Shown here: positions 1 to 12,238 of the stretch, piece by piece
Layout: each line of letters starts with the position of its first letter
How positions within the stretch are numbered: the stretch's first letter is position 1
NCBI GenBank assembly: GCA_013399895.1
Contig: VXBA01006211.1
Span: forward strand, 429,014 to 493,013
Source: Serilophus lunatus
Lineage: Eukaryota; Chordata; Aves; Passeriformes; Eurylaimidae
Reading direction: 5' to 3'
DNA: 64,000 nucleotides
Made by a program: the position numbers and the translations under genes
Notes under the pieces: generated by a model
What the model was told of the DNA's origin: nothing
The model's input: the letters and a program-made list of their open reading frames with translations, nothing else
Database searches by the model: none

Positions 1-904
1 GTGATATTACAGCAAGATTTTAATTAAAGAAGCAGGGCCAGCTGAAAAGAGACAAGAAAGCCATTTATCAATGACTACAACAGGCAATATAAGTGGCTTC
101 CAAAAATAGCAAGACTACTGATCCCATGACACAACTCAGTGATTCTGGAAGGAAATACCTAGCCCAGCCAGAAAGACAAGCCTGAAGATATGGGACCGGA
201 GGAATCCAAACTCCCAGTTCCACTGACCGGATGTTAAAGGTTTTGGCTGAAACTATTTGGTTCTTGAATCTTGCAAATAACAATAACAGATGCAAATATT
301 CACCCAGATGTAAAAAGTGCTAGTTAAAATGAGAGCAAAAAGAAAATTCAAGATGAAATTATTCATATTGATTGAAAAAGACATTTGTGACTGCATGAAG
401 GAGTAGGGTCATCCAGTCAGTTCCTCACGATATTTTTAAATGACACTGAAGGTGAAGGAGGTGTGACTGGATGTGAATGTTCATTAAATACAACCCACAT
501 ATAGTGAACAAGTATGGATTCATAAACTGGAATAAAAGTGCAAATGTTTTTGATGAAATAAAGTCATTCAGCATTAAAGTTTATCAACTAGTACCTTATA
601 CATATGACATTTGTCGAGAAGATCAAATAAAATTCATTCTCTAGTAAGTCCTATCCGTGTGTATAAGAGTGATTATGTCTCTGCATGTCTGTAAATAAGA
701 AACTACACATTCTACTTTAATTTGGGAAGTTATTTTCATTTCAAGCATTCTCTGCATGGGGCAAATGACTTCTGAAGATGAAAACATTTCCCACACATGC
801 TTCACATCATGTAACAAGAGAAAGATCACTCCCAAATTCAATCTCTCATTCATGCTTTCCCATCCCCCCTTTTTTCTTCCTGTTTCTTTTTCTCTTAAAA
901 AATG

Positions 905-1297
<393 letters not shown>

Positions 1298-2329
1298 GAC
1301 AACAACAGAAGTATTTCATAAACTGTCCAAGCCATACAATCTAACTAATTTGGACTGAATTGCATGAAAAGAGACATCTTGTGAAGAAAAGTCATTTCTA
1401 CATGCCACTTTTTTCCAATTGCTTCTCAGTAACAATATAATGATTGGAGTACTCAACGCTTCTTAAGCTCCAAACTTACAAGCTTTCTATAATGCCCATT
1501 CATCTAAATATTTTAGCATATGAAATACTGTATTCAAATAAGTAGTTCATTTAATGTTTACATCTCTGATTCTAAAATTATATATTATGGTCTTAATCCA
1601 GCAGATGTTTAATAGCTCAGACCCTCTAAAACTGATGAAATTCTTAACTCAAAAAATTTCAGTAGAGTTTAACTGCAGAAACATAGTATGATAAAAGAAA
1701 ATTACATAAGTTTTAATATCCATTTTTCTTGTCTACAATTATATTTCCATTATATACTTCCTAGATTAAGCTAAATCTATATCATCTAATAAACATAATT
1801 ATATGAAATGTTCATATAATAGACTAAAGAAAGTAACAATTAAAAGCCCATAATTTAGTTACTCTGCGTAACTCATCATTCTCAAAACTACTGGATTAGT
1901 TCATCTACTTTCAACCAAGCACTGACAAGCACTCTTGCAGTGATGGACTCTATTTTCCTCCTTCTGTTCTTTGTTTCTTTTTCATTTACTTCCATTAAAA
2001 AAATCTTGCCTAAACTTCCTATCTTGTCGATGAACCTTGTTGTTGACCACACACAAGTAGTTTAAAAAGCGATATTAAATAATTAAAAATACTATTGACA
2101 TATACTTCTTGCACTTAATAGAAATTTATAAAAATGATGTAATACTTACTACAATATCTACTAATATTTAACCTACATGAACTATGTTTAGATGAATCCT
2201 TACTACACTTCTGCTGCTTTTCCTAGTAATGCAGATGATAACTATTTTCTGCAATTTTAAAAACAAACACCTTTGCAGGGTATTTCTTGTCTGTTGGCAT
2301 AGCAGTGTTGCTGTCTGCATAAAGAAAAC

Positions 2330-2350
2330 ATATATATATATATATATATA
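2330..2350. repeat. (TA)n dinucleotide repeat
   Basis: A run of alternating T and A of about 20 bases followed by CACACTC. Probably a small polymorphic microsatellite. Confidence 0.9.
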
Positions 2351-2712
2351 CACACTCTATTCTGATAGTGCCTTCTCTTGTCTAAACTAATTTTAAAACA
2401 CTAGGGAAAAATTGTATTTAACTAGACAATAACAATGAAGCCAGAGAAATTGCTTAGATGGTATCTGCACACAGATAAGGAGGAAGCAGAAGAGTGATCT
2501 GGGAAGAGCCTGTTTCAGGGGTAGCCTGCCTACAGGTCAGAAGAATAAATTAATTCTTGTCTTTGTAGAGCTTCCAGCACAACGTCCTACTATTTTACAC
2601 TTTGAAGGAGGAGCAACTTTTATCCAGTTAGAAAGTTTCCATAGTACTGGAGAATGAATGATATAAAATTAAAAGAAAACTGGAATCTGAGCCTGAGCCA
2701 GCAGCTATTGAA

Positions 2713-2764
2713 AGCCAGTTGAAGAGAATTCCATTGCCTTCAATGGTCTTTGCACCGGAGCCTG
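2713..2764. repeat. Fragment of the same palindromic-element type
   Basis: GAAGAGAATTCCATTGCCTT followed by CAATGGTCTTTGCACCGG carries the CCATTGACTTCAATGG-like core plus a GCTTTGGATC-like flank. Only about half of the element is visible. Confidence 0.5.
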
Positions 2765-3839
2765 CATATAGAGTGTTATTTATGGACTGCATACATTAGC
2801 TGATCATTTGTTCTCAGTTTATTCTTAATCCTATTTTACAAAGCTAATGTTCATCTTCTAATGACAATCTAATTGCTTGGTGCCATGTTTACTAGGGGGA
2901 ATGAACCACAAGCCATGTCACTGTAAGCTCAGGGCAGTATTCCAGTAACTGGGAGGTTAAAAACTCCCTATCTGTGGAAAGAGGAAACTCCTTTCTTAAC
3001 TGTCTGGTACAAATTATTTCCAGGTGCTGATAATTATCACTCATGGAGGTTGATATTCTGAATTCGACATCTAAATATATACTTGACAAGTTAAACTTTT
3101 CATCATGTGTAGCAGTCTCCTAAAGACTGAGGAGAAGGACAGGCTGCCGATGGTTGAAACCAATTTTACTTAAAATAGCAACACTTACACAAGCCTTGTA
3201 GTTTATTTCTTTTCAAAGTATTTAAAATATATCCTTTCCCCAAAGGAAATAATATTGTATGTTATTAAAACGATAAGTATTATTGCATCTGTTCATGAAC
3301 GAGAATTGTGAATAGCCAAATAATTAGCTGGGAAGCCCCAGAAAGGACTAAAAAAAAAATAAAAATCCTGTCAAAAGCTAATGTTTTCCATTATGTAGAC
3401 TTCCTGCAGTTATCTTACCATACACACACACACTACATACATGCAAAATTCACGAGTCTAGCATGCTGTGAAAGTGATCAGTCAATTATTTTTGAAGCAA
3501 CTCTGACATAAGTTTGTTTGAAAGGTGACCTGAGAGACTCTATTAAAGTGAACGTTTAGCGAGAACCATCAACGTGAGTGCATCCCATGCAGTATTAGAA
3601 ATCATCATATAGGGCTGCATTGATCATTCTTCATTCTCGCTGCAAAATTAAAGCTCCTGAAACCCAAGAAAAGCATGGTCTACTGGGGTAGGATTATTTT
3701 AATGGAATTCCTTCAATCAGGAAGATGTGTTTTAGCATTAAAGATGGCATTACAGGAGGGCAATGGTGCTACTTGCTTCTCCAACAGCAAACACCTGCAG
3801 ACTCCAGGCTCTCAGTACCTGCAACATTACTAATGGTTA

Positions 3840-3926
3840 AATTAGTAGTGGCAGGGCTTGAAATTGAGTCCACTTGATCCTAGGGTCTCACAGATTAAAG
3901 TATTAGTCCACTGAACCATGTTACTA
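3840..3926 (-). repeat. MIR-type SINE remnant (tRNA-like end)
   Basis: The plus strand reads TAGTAGTGGCAGGGCTTGAA, then GAGTCCAC, and ends with TTAGTCCACTGAACCATGTT. This matches the reverse complement of the MIR 5' region (AGTGGCAGAGC..GAACCCAG..CCACTA.ACCATG). Only this part is recognisable and it is strongly decayed. Confidence 0.65.
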
Positions 3927-4257
3927 GACTTCACTTTAATCTATTATATACTTCCTTGTCTTTGTTCAATAAGCATGGTAGAAAAAAAAACAAAATAGTA
4001 GAAACTTTGGAAAAGTGACCAAGCAGAAATTTCAACAGACAACCTAGGCAGAGAAAAAAAGACTAATAAACACTGTCTGCAAATTAAGGTATGCTGGGCT
4101 GTGCTAGACCACATCCTCAGCTTGTATGAATGAACAGGCCTCCAAGGCGATGCAATTTTCATTTGTAAGGATATGAAAAGATATTTTTATTACTTTGACG
4201 CTTTCCATGCTAGGATGAAAATTCTGGGAGAACTGTAAAGAAAACATTCAACTTCTC

Positions 4258-4392
4258 TCTGGATAAAGTGAAGCAAAGGCAAATTACATGACCCAGAATC
4301 ACACAACTGTTTGAAGACAGAATAAACCACAAGATTTAGCACCCTTTTGGTTCTTCTATTCCCACCATTAGGCTTTATAGACCAGTGTATCT
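4258..4392 (-). repeat. MIR-type SINE remnant
   Basis: The plus strand shows AAAGTGAAGCAAAGGCAAAT, then TTACATGACCCAGAATCACACAACTG in pieces, and later a GACCAGTGT-like end. This follows the reverse-complement MIR series (GAAACTGAGGC..TTAAGTGACTTGCCCA..GGTCACACAGCT). It has the same orientation as the copy about 350 bp to the left. Confidence 0.6.
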
Positions 4393-5158
4393 GGTACATC
4401 ACAAAGAAATACCATTTGTTAAACAATAATTTAAGTATTAAGCATGTATGGACTTCATGATTGTATTTTGATCTGCATTCATCCAACTAATTCTAGGAAT
4501 TCACTGACACAGCCTTTCCAGGTACTTGGGTCACAGAGGAATGAGAGGCAATTTCAGAGCTCAATTCAGACACCAGGAAGGTGAATATCCTTCTGAAAAG
4601 CCCCACCCATCACCCTTCTTTCAGTCACTGCATGAGAAACTTGGATGAGTTACACTGGTTAGATGCCTGTTACTGAAGAGAGCAGTTCAGACCTGCGTCT
4701 TTTGCTCTATCAGGGACCAGAAGTGAACAAAATATTTAGCAAATGAAAAATCTTTGCTTATATGTCAAACTACAGCTTGATTTTCCTAGTTCACCAATTC
4801 CAAACCCAGAAGCTTGAGAGAATACATAAACAAAGGCAGAGACCACAGGGGTTGAACAGCTTGCATAGTGCAACAGAACGTAAAAGAAATCAGAGATACC
4901 ATTAGAAGCACATCCAGCAAAAGAAGTTCAAGCCAAAAATACCCAGAAGCTTATTTCCTTCATGATTCACAGGGCATATTGCAAAACTGCAGTGAGTTGG
5001 CATAAATTTGTAAATTTAAGCTCTGGTAGGAAATGTCTGATAGTAGGAGATCATTCTTAAGAGAGTAGAAGCAAAATTAATACAAAAGGCAGGTGGTGAG
5101 AGGCAGCAGAAAGATCTGCTGTCAATAATTGATTTGGTTCCTCAATACTTCTTCAAAA

Positions 5159-5192
5159 TTTTCTTTCTTTCCTTCTTTCTTTCTTTCTCTCA
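5159..5192. repeat. Short imperfect TTTC/TTCC pyrimidine tract
   Basis: An imperfect CTTT/CCTT run of about 34 bases ending in TCTCTCAC. It is opposite in orientation to the two long GAAA arrays. Confidence 0.85.
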
Positions 5193-8007
5193 CTACATCA
5201 TCATATAACCTCCAAGTCCCTCCTTAAATTGCATCCTGAACCCCGTTCCCTGCTTGTCTGACCTTTGCTCCAGCACAATCAGCCCCAGGGAGCAACACCC
5301 CCACTGCTCAGCCTGGGTCTGCAGGGAACAAAGATACGCTGGAGTAATTCCCCGTTTCTTTCCCACTGGATGAAATATTAAATCTTAAATTGCAAAGGAA
5401 TTAAACAATGCCTTGTAGCATCACTGCATTTAATCATCTTCAACATTCTTGCACATTCTCTCAAGACTTAAAAGGGAAAATACAGTTAACTTCTGATAAC
5501 AGGATTTTTAAGACTTACTTGTATATATATATATTTTTTAAGGACTAAATTCCAGCATCATTTCTTAAGATATTCTTAACACAATTTAGCAAAGGCTCTG
5601 TAATCCAATACTTATGAAATGAGCTGTTAGGCATAAAGTATGCCAGAATCTCTTAAGTCCGCACACAGCAGGATGCAAACCTAGTAGCAACTGTACGGAA
5701 TTACAACCAATAGGAGAAGTCACAGGTCACTGAAGCCACACAGAGTCCTGCTACAGCCAACAATGAAACTTAATGTACTTTCCATGTCCAGAACCATCTG
5801 CTATAGAGCTTCTGTAAAACAGATTAATGATAATAGCGTCAGAAACTAGAAAAAAAAGTGCAAGAAATGGAAGCCCAGCCAATATTCCATTTTTAATTTG
5901 TCACACTATCACACAATAAGATTTCAGCATGAATGTGTTGCCAATTTACAATTCAAATAAGCTTCCTTTAATTTCTAAAAGAATGGACAGTACACATCAG
6001 TCAGTATGACAAAAAAATGCCCTGTCAGGTTAATTTTAAATGCACCTATTATTTGTTACTGTTATCTAATCACTATAATTATTTCTGATTTTTAAAAGAG
6101 GCATAAATTATTAAATAAAATACAACTCCTGATCCCTAACTGAAATGGGACTTGTTTCTGTAAACCTAACAGTACTCCCTAATTTTCTGTAATTTACAAT
6201 ATTTTGACTTACACTAGCTAAATTGTAATTTTATTTTTTTTCCATGTATCACCCCCCCAGTATATTACTAGCAAAAAGAGCGCATTTGCTTAGAGATTTA
6301 TGTACAGTCTATTAAGGCAATAACAGGGTGTTGTTGTTTTTTTCATTTACTTCAAATGCCTATTAATTAGGAAAGCATCAGAAAAAAGAAAAAAAAAAAA
6401 AAAGGTTTCTTTATATAAAATATTGTTTACCTATAGTTGATAAAATTTTCCTGGCTGTGAAATTCAGCAGATGGACTATCAGGGGGATGCATTTGGCCTA
6501 CTGCAAACTATATACTATTTCTGTCAGTAAGTGTAGTGCTTTGATGATGTAGAAAATAAAGCCCATGCTGTTTCTATGTTCTATTAAAAGGAAAGCCATT
6601 AAGATGGCAGTTAAGTGGTCAAGGCCTGAAATTAGACTTGCCACAAATGCCAGTAGCAAAAAATGGTATTTAAACTGCTGCTTCATAAAAGAAAAGTTAC
6701 TCTGAGATTCTGAAGAAAAAAAAAAGCAAAAGGCCATAGAGCCAAAAAATCCTTTCGGTACCAAAACACTTAACTAGTTTTAACCACGAGAAGCTAGTGG
6801 CTCTAGCCACTTGCTTGAAGTTAGGCATTTCTTTGTAGGATTCTGTTATTGAGAAGACTTTATATCCTGAGTTGTGCTGCAGTCAGATCTAAATGCTGAT
6901 AAGATCTAAAGCTGCAAAGGACAACCTGTGCAGCACTGTAAAAATTCAAATTGAGTTGTATCACCATGAGAAGCTCCACACGTTCTATAGATGAAGTCAG
7001 CTTTAAAAGTTTTCCTTCTTTCCTTGGCATATAAAACTCTGACTGACCTTCTATAGTCCATAGCCTGCTGCTCCCCAGTTATCATCAATTGGGTGTTAGG
7101 GCTATGCTCCACCTGCATTATCAAAATGATCTGTCTTCAAAATAATCAAAGGATTGATGTTGGGAGTTCTCCAGGTGGAGACAGAAAGGAAAATTAGGGG
7201 CAGGTTTATTTTTTGTTCAGATCATTTCAAGGATCCAATTCATAACAAAGCCTCAAAAATCACTGTGTTGCTGCAATAGAGGATGTGGAATAAGGACTTG
7301 GGATGGGAGTGTCTTCAGGTGTCTTCAGTGTCATGGAAAACACTAAAAGACCAGGTGGATAGTTCCACCACAAGTTAAATAGTCAATGCAACATGTAATT
7401 AGGTTCACTCACAGCATCTGCTAGGAAAGACAGAAGCAGCTCATGTCTTTTTTAGAGTACCTCACGTACAGGAGGAGTACCTCCTATGAGGGTTAACTGC
7501 AACAGTCACACTACATTTCACCTATTTTTTGTGTGATACCCTAAATCATGTGTGCTATTTAGAGAAAGATGTTATTTTTCAGTCTTTAGGCAAGGCTACT
7601 TACAAAGGGACATAGCAAGGTATTAAAAAACCAAGAAGACCAGGTAGCAGTAAGATGAACAACATGTAGTCATTCATTAGCCTATTTAAACTCAAGAGTT
7701 TTGTTACTCCAAATTAAATATCCCATGACTTTGATACCTCTTTTGAAATAAATTTCTTTTTTTAATCTTCATTTGATCATTGACTTATATTTGTATACAG
7801 CTTATGTTATGAAAAACTCAGAGTCTGTTGTATGCAACCTCTGAATAGAAACAGAGGAGATTTACACACAGGGAAAAAAGTTTTATTGAATCAAAGTGTA
7901 GATTATGTACACAGTGAATATCCTATATATTTTTCAAGATAGGATTAGAAGGTAGGAACTCTGAAGTATTACTGCCAGTTCTTATACTGATTACATTCTG
8001 TATACAT

Positions 8008-8123
8008 TGGCAAGTCACATAACCTTTCTATCTCTGATTGTAAAATGAGGATATTATTTATCAGCCTCACAGCGATATTGTGAGGATTAGTTAGATCTAA
8101 AAAAATGACATACAGTGCTTTAC
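8008..8123 (+). repeat. MIR SINE remnant
   Basis: The order of words follows the MIR core and 3' half: GGCAAGTCACATAACCT, then TGTAAAATGAGGATA, CAGCCTCACAG, TTGTGAGGATTAGTTAGAT and ACAGTGCTTTAC. In the MIR consensus these correspond to the GGCAAGT..ACTTAACCT, TGTAAAATGGGGATAA and TTGTGAGGATTAAATGAG segments. Orientation is plus, antisense to TRPS1. This is the clearest interspersed repeat in the window. It is an ancient inactive copy. Confidence 0.82.
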
Positions 8124-9446
8124 TTAGTAAAATCCATCAAAAACACATGTACAGCAAATGACACCATGTAATATGGCTTGGAATTTAATTTGGTTATAGT
8201 CTATGATAGTCAAAGTCTTTTGGATAAACAAAAGTCAACTTACATTTCAACCAAAAATGGAACTAAACCTAAAATGGAATTTTAGTCAAGGTTCAAAAAG
8301 AAGCAGTTATTTTAAAGGATTGTTCCTATTATCTCTGCCTTTCTCTCTAATTTCTGGTTCTAACTTGTGGTCATAAAGGAGCAGCTCCGATACGCTGTAG
8401 GAAAGCTTGTTCTTGCAGCTATTTCTGGCACACCATGCAAGTTCAAGAGAGGTTTGGGTAGCTTAGCTAAGAAACTCAACTTTGGGGTACTTCTGCAACC
8501 TGAGCCAAATCCCATGGCTTTTGTCAATTCCTTATTGTAATGCTTTTATGCTCTCCAGTGCAGGAGGTTTTTATAAAAGAAAATCTTCAGATTATTTGAA
8601 AACGTTAAAGGCAGAGTACAAGAAAATGAGAATTGCAACTTCCTGGATGGCATTGAAGAAATGGAGATTGAAAGACAGTGGAATTCTTAATCTTAAAATT
8701 AAGCTTGTAATATATCCAGTACACAACACCTGAAAACATACGGTTTTTCAAATACACTAATGTAGCAGATGAAGTGCAGTGTTATTTCAGGGCTACAGAG
8801 TTTATCATTATCCAGTGAAATAAGAAGGTCCGTTTATTTATGGGTCCAAATTCTGTTTTCTGCAATGCTTTTGCTCAAAGTTTTCCTTGAAGCAGTGAGA
8901 CAACAAAGGAGAAATTGGCATTCAGGCTTGTAAATGATGGCAGCTCTCCTGGCTGATCTGAAAATCACTCTTTTCATAGATCTGAGTCAGAACTAAGGTA
9001 TGATTTGTGCTGCTTCTGTAACTAGGGACAGTTCCAATTCTTCAAGCAATCTAATACTGTCACTGCAGTGAAAACACATGCTTTAATTTTTCCCTTGTCT
9101 ATCAGATTTTAGCAACATGTTCTATAATTCACAATTTTAAATTTTTTAGCTGTTTGTCACAAACATAAGTCTTACAAACAAATTGGATCTAGATGTGCAG
9201 CCCATTTCACTAACAACACAGTCTTATATATGGAATTTTTATCCTCTGCAGATAAGGAACTCTTTAACTTTAGTGGAGCTAGTGTCACTCATCACCACCC
9301 TACTCAGTAAAACAGCAGTGAATTTTCCTTTTACATAGTTTTCTATGATAAATGATACACCAGTGTGAAAATAAAAACCACTACTTTTTCCAGTTACATA
9401 CTCAGTTCTTCAAAAAACTTTCCCAAACTTTGGTTCTCATACAAGT

Positions 9447-9550
9447 TGATAGGACCTCAGAGCTGAAGAGGTCATGCAGCTCATTCACTGAAGAGGACTA
9501 ACTGTACTATTTGCAGTTTGCACTTGGCCAACCTGAAGAAAATGTTTTTA
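9447..9550 (-). repeat. Decayed CR1 LINE 3' end
   Basis: The plus strand reads GATAGGACCTCAGAGCTGAA, then GAGGTCATGCAGCTCATTC, GAGGACTAACTGTACTAT and CTTGGCCAACCTG. This parallels the reverse complement of the CR1 3' untranslated region of birds and turtles (ATAGGACTGGAAGGGACCTC..GAGGTCATCTAGTCC..AGGACTAAGTA..GTCTAACCTG). It is strongly diverged and truncated, as most CR1 copies are. Confidence 0.5.
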
Positions 9551-10800
9551 TGAGCTATGTTTCGCAAATGATGGCATATTGAAAGGCAACCATGCCCAGT
9601 GAAAGGTGTAGTTATTGACTGAAAGACTAACTTGATTAACTAGTGCAAAAGCCAGACAAATGTGAAAAAGCCTAAATCCACAGAAAACGAGAACATGCAT
9701 ATATTCTAAACATATCTCCAAACTAAACCTATTGCAGTGTGCAGCATAAACATGACATATATCAACAATTTATTTTCAAATTATCTTTTCATTAAATATG
9801 AGTTTAAACTTAATGTATTTGATTGCTCACTTTGCTGCTCCATTCTTCTTTCTCTCTTCCTCTGTTGGCAGATTATAGTTTGGCCTTTTGGGGTTTCATC
9901 TGAATGTGTCATAACTATTAAGTTCCTTCCTGCTAATGCCTCTTAACATTTTACTCTCCTTTCCTGACTCCCAGTCTTCACCTATTCACCTTATTCCTGA
10001 TCCCTCATTTCCCCCACCCTTCCTCACTACACTTCTTTTCTATTTCCTTTCTTATCAACCATATCTATTTACATGCTGGGTTTGAAATTTTCCTGAAGGC
10101 TGAATGAACTGTTTGCTATGTTGCTCTGATTATGAAGTACAACAGACAACAATACTAATAAAGCTAAGATAGGGTAATTCAAATCTGCTGAAGAAAAACT
10201 AACAACAAGAGAACACAATGAAATAATCATTCCCTTAACTCAATGATTTCCCTGCAGCAGAAAAAGGCTTTCTGGATTACATACAGAATAACCTTGGCAG
10301 AGCTTCATAAAAGTGCTGGGGCCTACTAAGGAAATGTTTGATATAATGCCAGCAGTGGGCAATAAAACTGAAGTAAATCAGATACCAAATGGGCAGGCCA
10401 CAGCTTTCTTTTAGGGCTGTACAGCACCTAAAGCATGCTCATCATGACTAGATCTTTTTTTTTTTTTTTTAAGATTTCTAAAAAAAAGTGTTAACTATAC
10501 TCAAAGTCAGACTCCTTTTCCATTACGATGTAGTCTGCTTATTTCTGATCTAAAGTCATTGTTTAAAAATGCAAAGTAACATCTCTCTCCTTACCAGGGA
10601 TATAATAGAATGCACTAATTATTGCTCTTACCTTATAATTAATTTTATGCAAGACCAAGACAATGCATCTTTTGTTTATAATCCTGGACTTCAAAGATGG
10701 TTTCAATTAGAGTCTTCTGTTCATACACATATGGACTTCTGAGATTTATTTCCTACAATTATAATATTGTGTACTGTACTCATAGTAATCTGAACTGCAA

Positions 10801-10870
10801 GGGCCAGATTCAGCACTGTTATAGGTGAGCGTAAATCTAATTTGCTTTGATTTTTCTGATTCTGACATGC
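10801..10870. repeat. Fragment of a GGGCCAGATTC-ended old element
   Basis: GGGCCAGATTCAGCACTGTT, then ATAGGTGAGCGTAAATCT, resembles the outer arm of another reptile palindromic element (GGGCCAGATTCTG..TACACTGGTGTAAATC). AACTCCATTAAGT at about 10905 may be a piece of its inner core. Degraded and tentative. Confidence 0.45.
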
Positions 10871-12204
10871 ACACTACCGGGGCAAAGAGCAGAGTGGGCT
10901 TAACTCCATTAAGTTAAAACCCTGAAATTATCAGATTGTTTAGGCTAGATTTCTGTATGAGGTGAGGGATTACATTTCACATAATAATCTCTGTAGTGAG
11001 TTCAATACCTTGTATTTGTCAAAATTCTTGCAGAAAGGCTTTCAGTCTTCATCTCTTGTGTCAAAAAATGGACATCCACTTTTCCACTTCAACAGTACTT
11101 TTCTCATTTGCCACCAGTCATCACTACTTAAGTATATCCCATACTTCTCATTTGAAGGCATTTAATTTTGACTTTCAAAGCTACTGGCTTGAGCGCACTG
11201 GCTACTAGTATGCAGTATTTTTTCCTGCCATGAATACATTCAGCTTTCAGTTTCCTTGTTGTTAAGGAAAGCAGATAATGCTCTAAAATTTCTGTTCCTC
11301 TCTGCAAGATGCTTGCTTTACTGAATAATTATGTGGCTCTTTCCTGCAGGTCCCTTCATTTTTATTTATTTTTTAAATGTATTTGTTAGAAGTGTTACTA
11401 ATTCTCTAGCTAACAAAACACCACGCAGTGGAGCAAAGCCAAGTTTAGATTTGGGTTTCAAGCTATTTGTGATCAAACATATGAAGACATATTGTAGAGT
11501 TAGCTAATTGCATTTCAATTTATTTCCATTGCAGTAATTTTGGTCTCTAAAAGGGCTGCAGAGAAAGCTGTATTATCCTTACACTGCTAAGTAAGACAAG
11601 TGGGAACAGTTTTTTATAGAAAAGCTGAAGCCAAATGACCAAAGAGCACAAATGACAATGGATCTTTGTGGTTCAAAGGTATTGCTGAATATTTTACTCC
11701 CCATGGACGGCTCATGGAGTTGAGCCCATGGATCAAGCAGAGAGCATGGTCCCAAATGCTATCAGAGGAAGCCAGCAAGATAAATGCCGTTTCCCTTTTT
11801 CACTGGTCATGCTGGGCATGGCATATTATCTTTAAATGGACTCAGAAGCTACTGTAGAGAATAGAACAAGAATACTATCTCTACCCAGGCTTGTTATAGT
11901 CTCCAAGGCAAAGACTGTGAGACACTGCTGATAAAATAAAGCAACTGCAAAGGCTAATGTCAATCCTCTGTAGACATGACAAAAAAGGCAAATATTTAAA
12001 AGTAGTTATTCATAAATTATGATCATCCCCACCCCCATGAACAAGGAAATTTTTCAAGCAAGTAAACTCTGCCCTAGTAACACATGTTCGGGACTTTTTT
12101 TCAAACTTAACACAAATTAAGGTCAGTGATTTTAATCCCTTCCATTGTGATTGCCTTGTGCACTAGGAATGCAATAGGATATAACAGGCTAATGAACGAA
12201 AAAC

Positions 12205-12238
12205 TCATTCAGCTGCAGCTCACTCTGCAGCTGAATGA
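12205..12238. repeat. Perfect 14-bp inverted repeat, 6-nt loop
   Basis: TCATTCAGCTGCAG (12205-12218), a CTCACT spacer and CTGCAGCTGAATGA (12225-12238) are exact reverse complements. Each arm contains a CAGCTG E-box. A stem this long with so short a loop is unlikely by chance in a window of this size. Confidence 0.95.
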
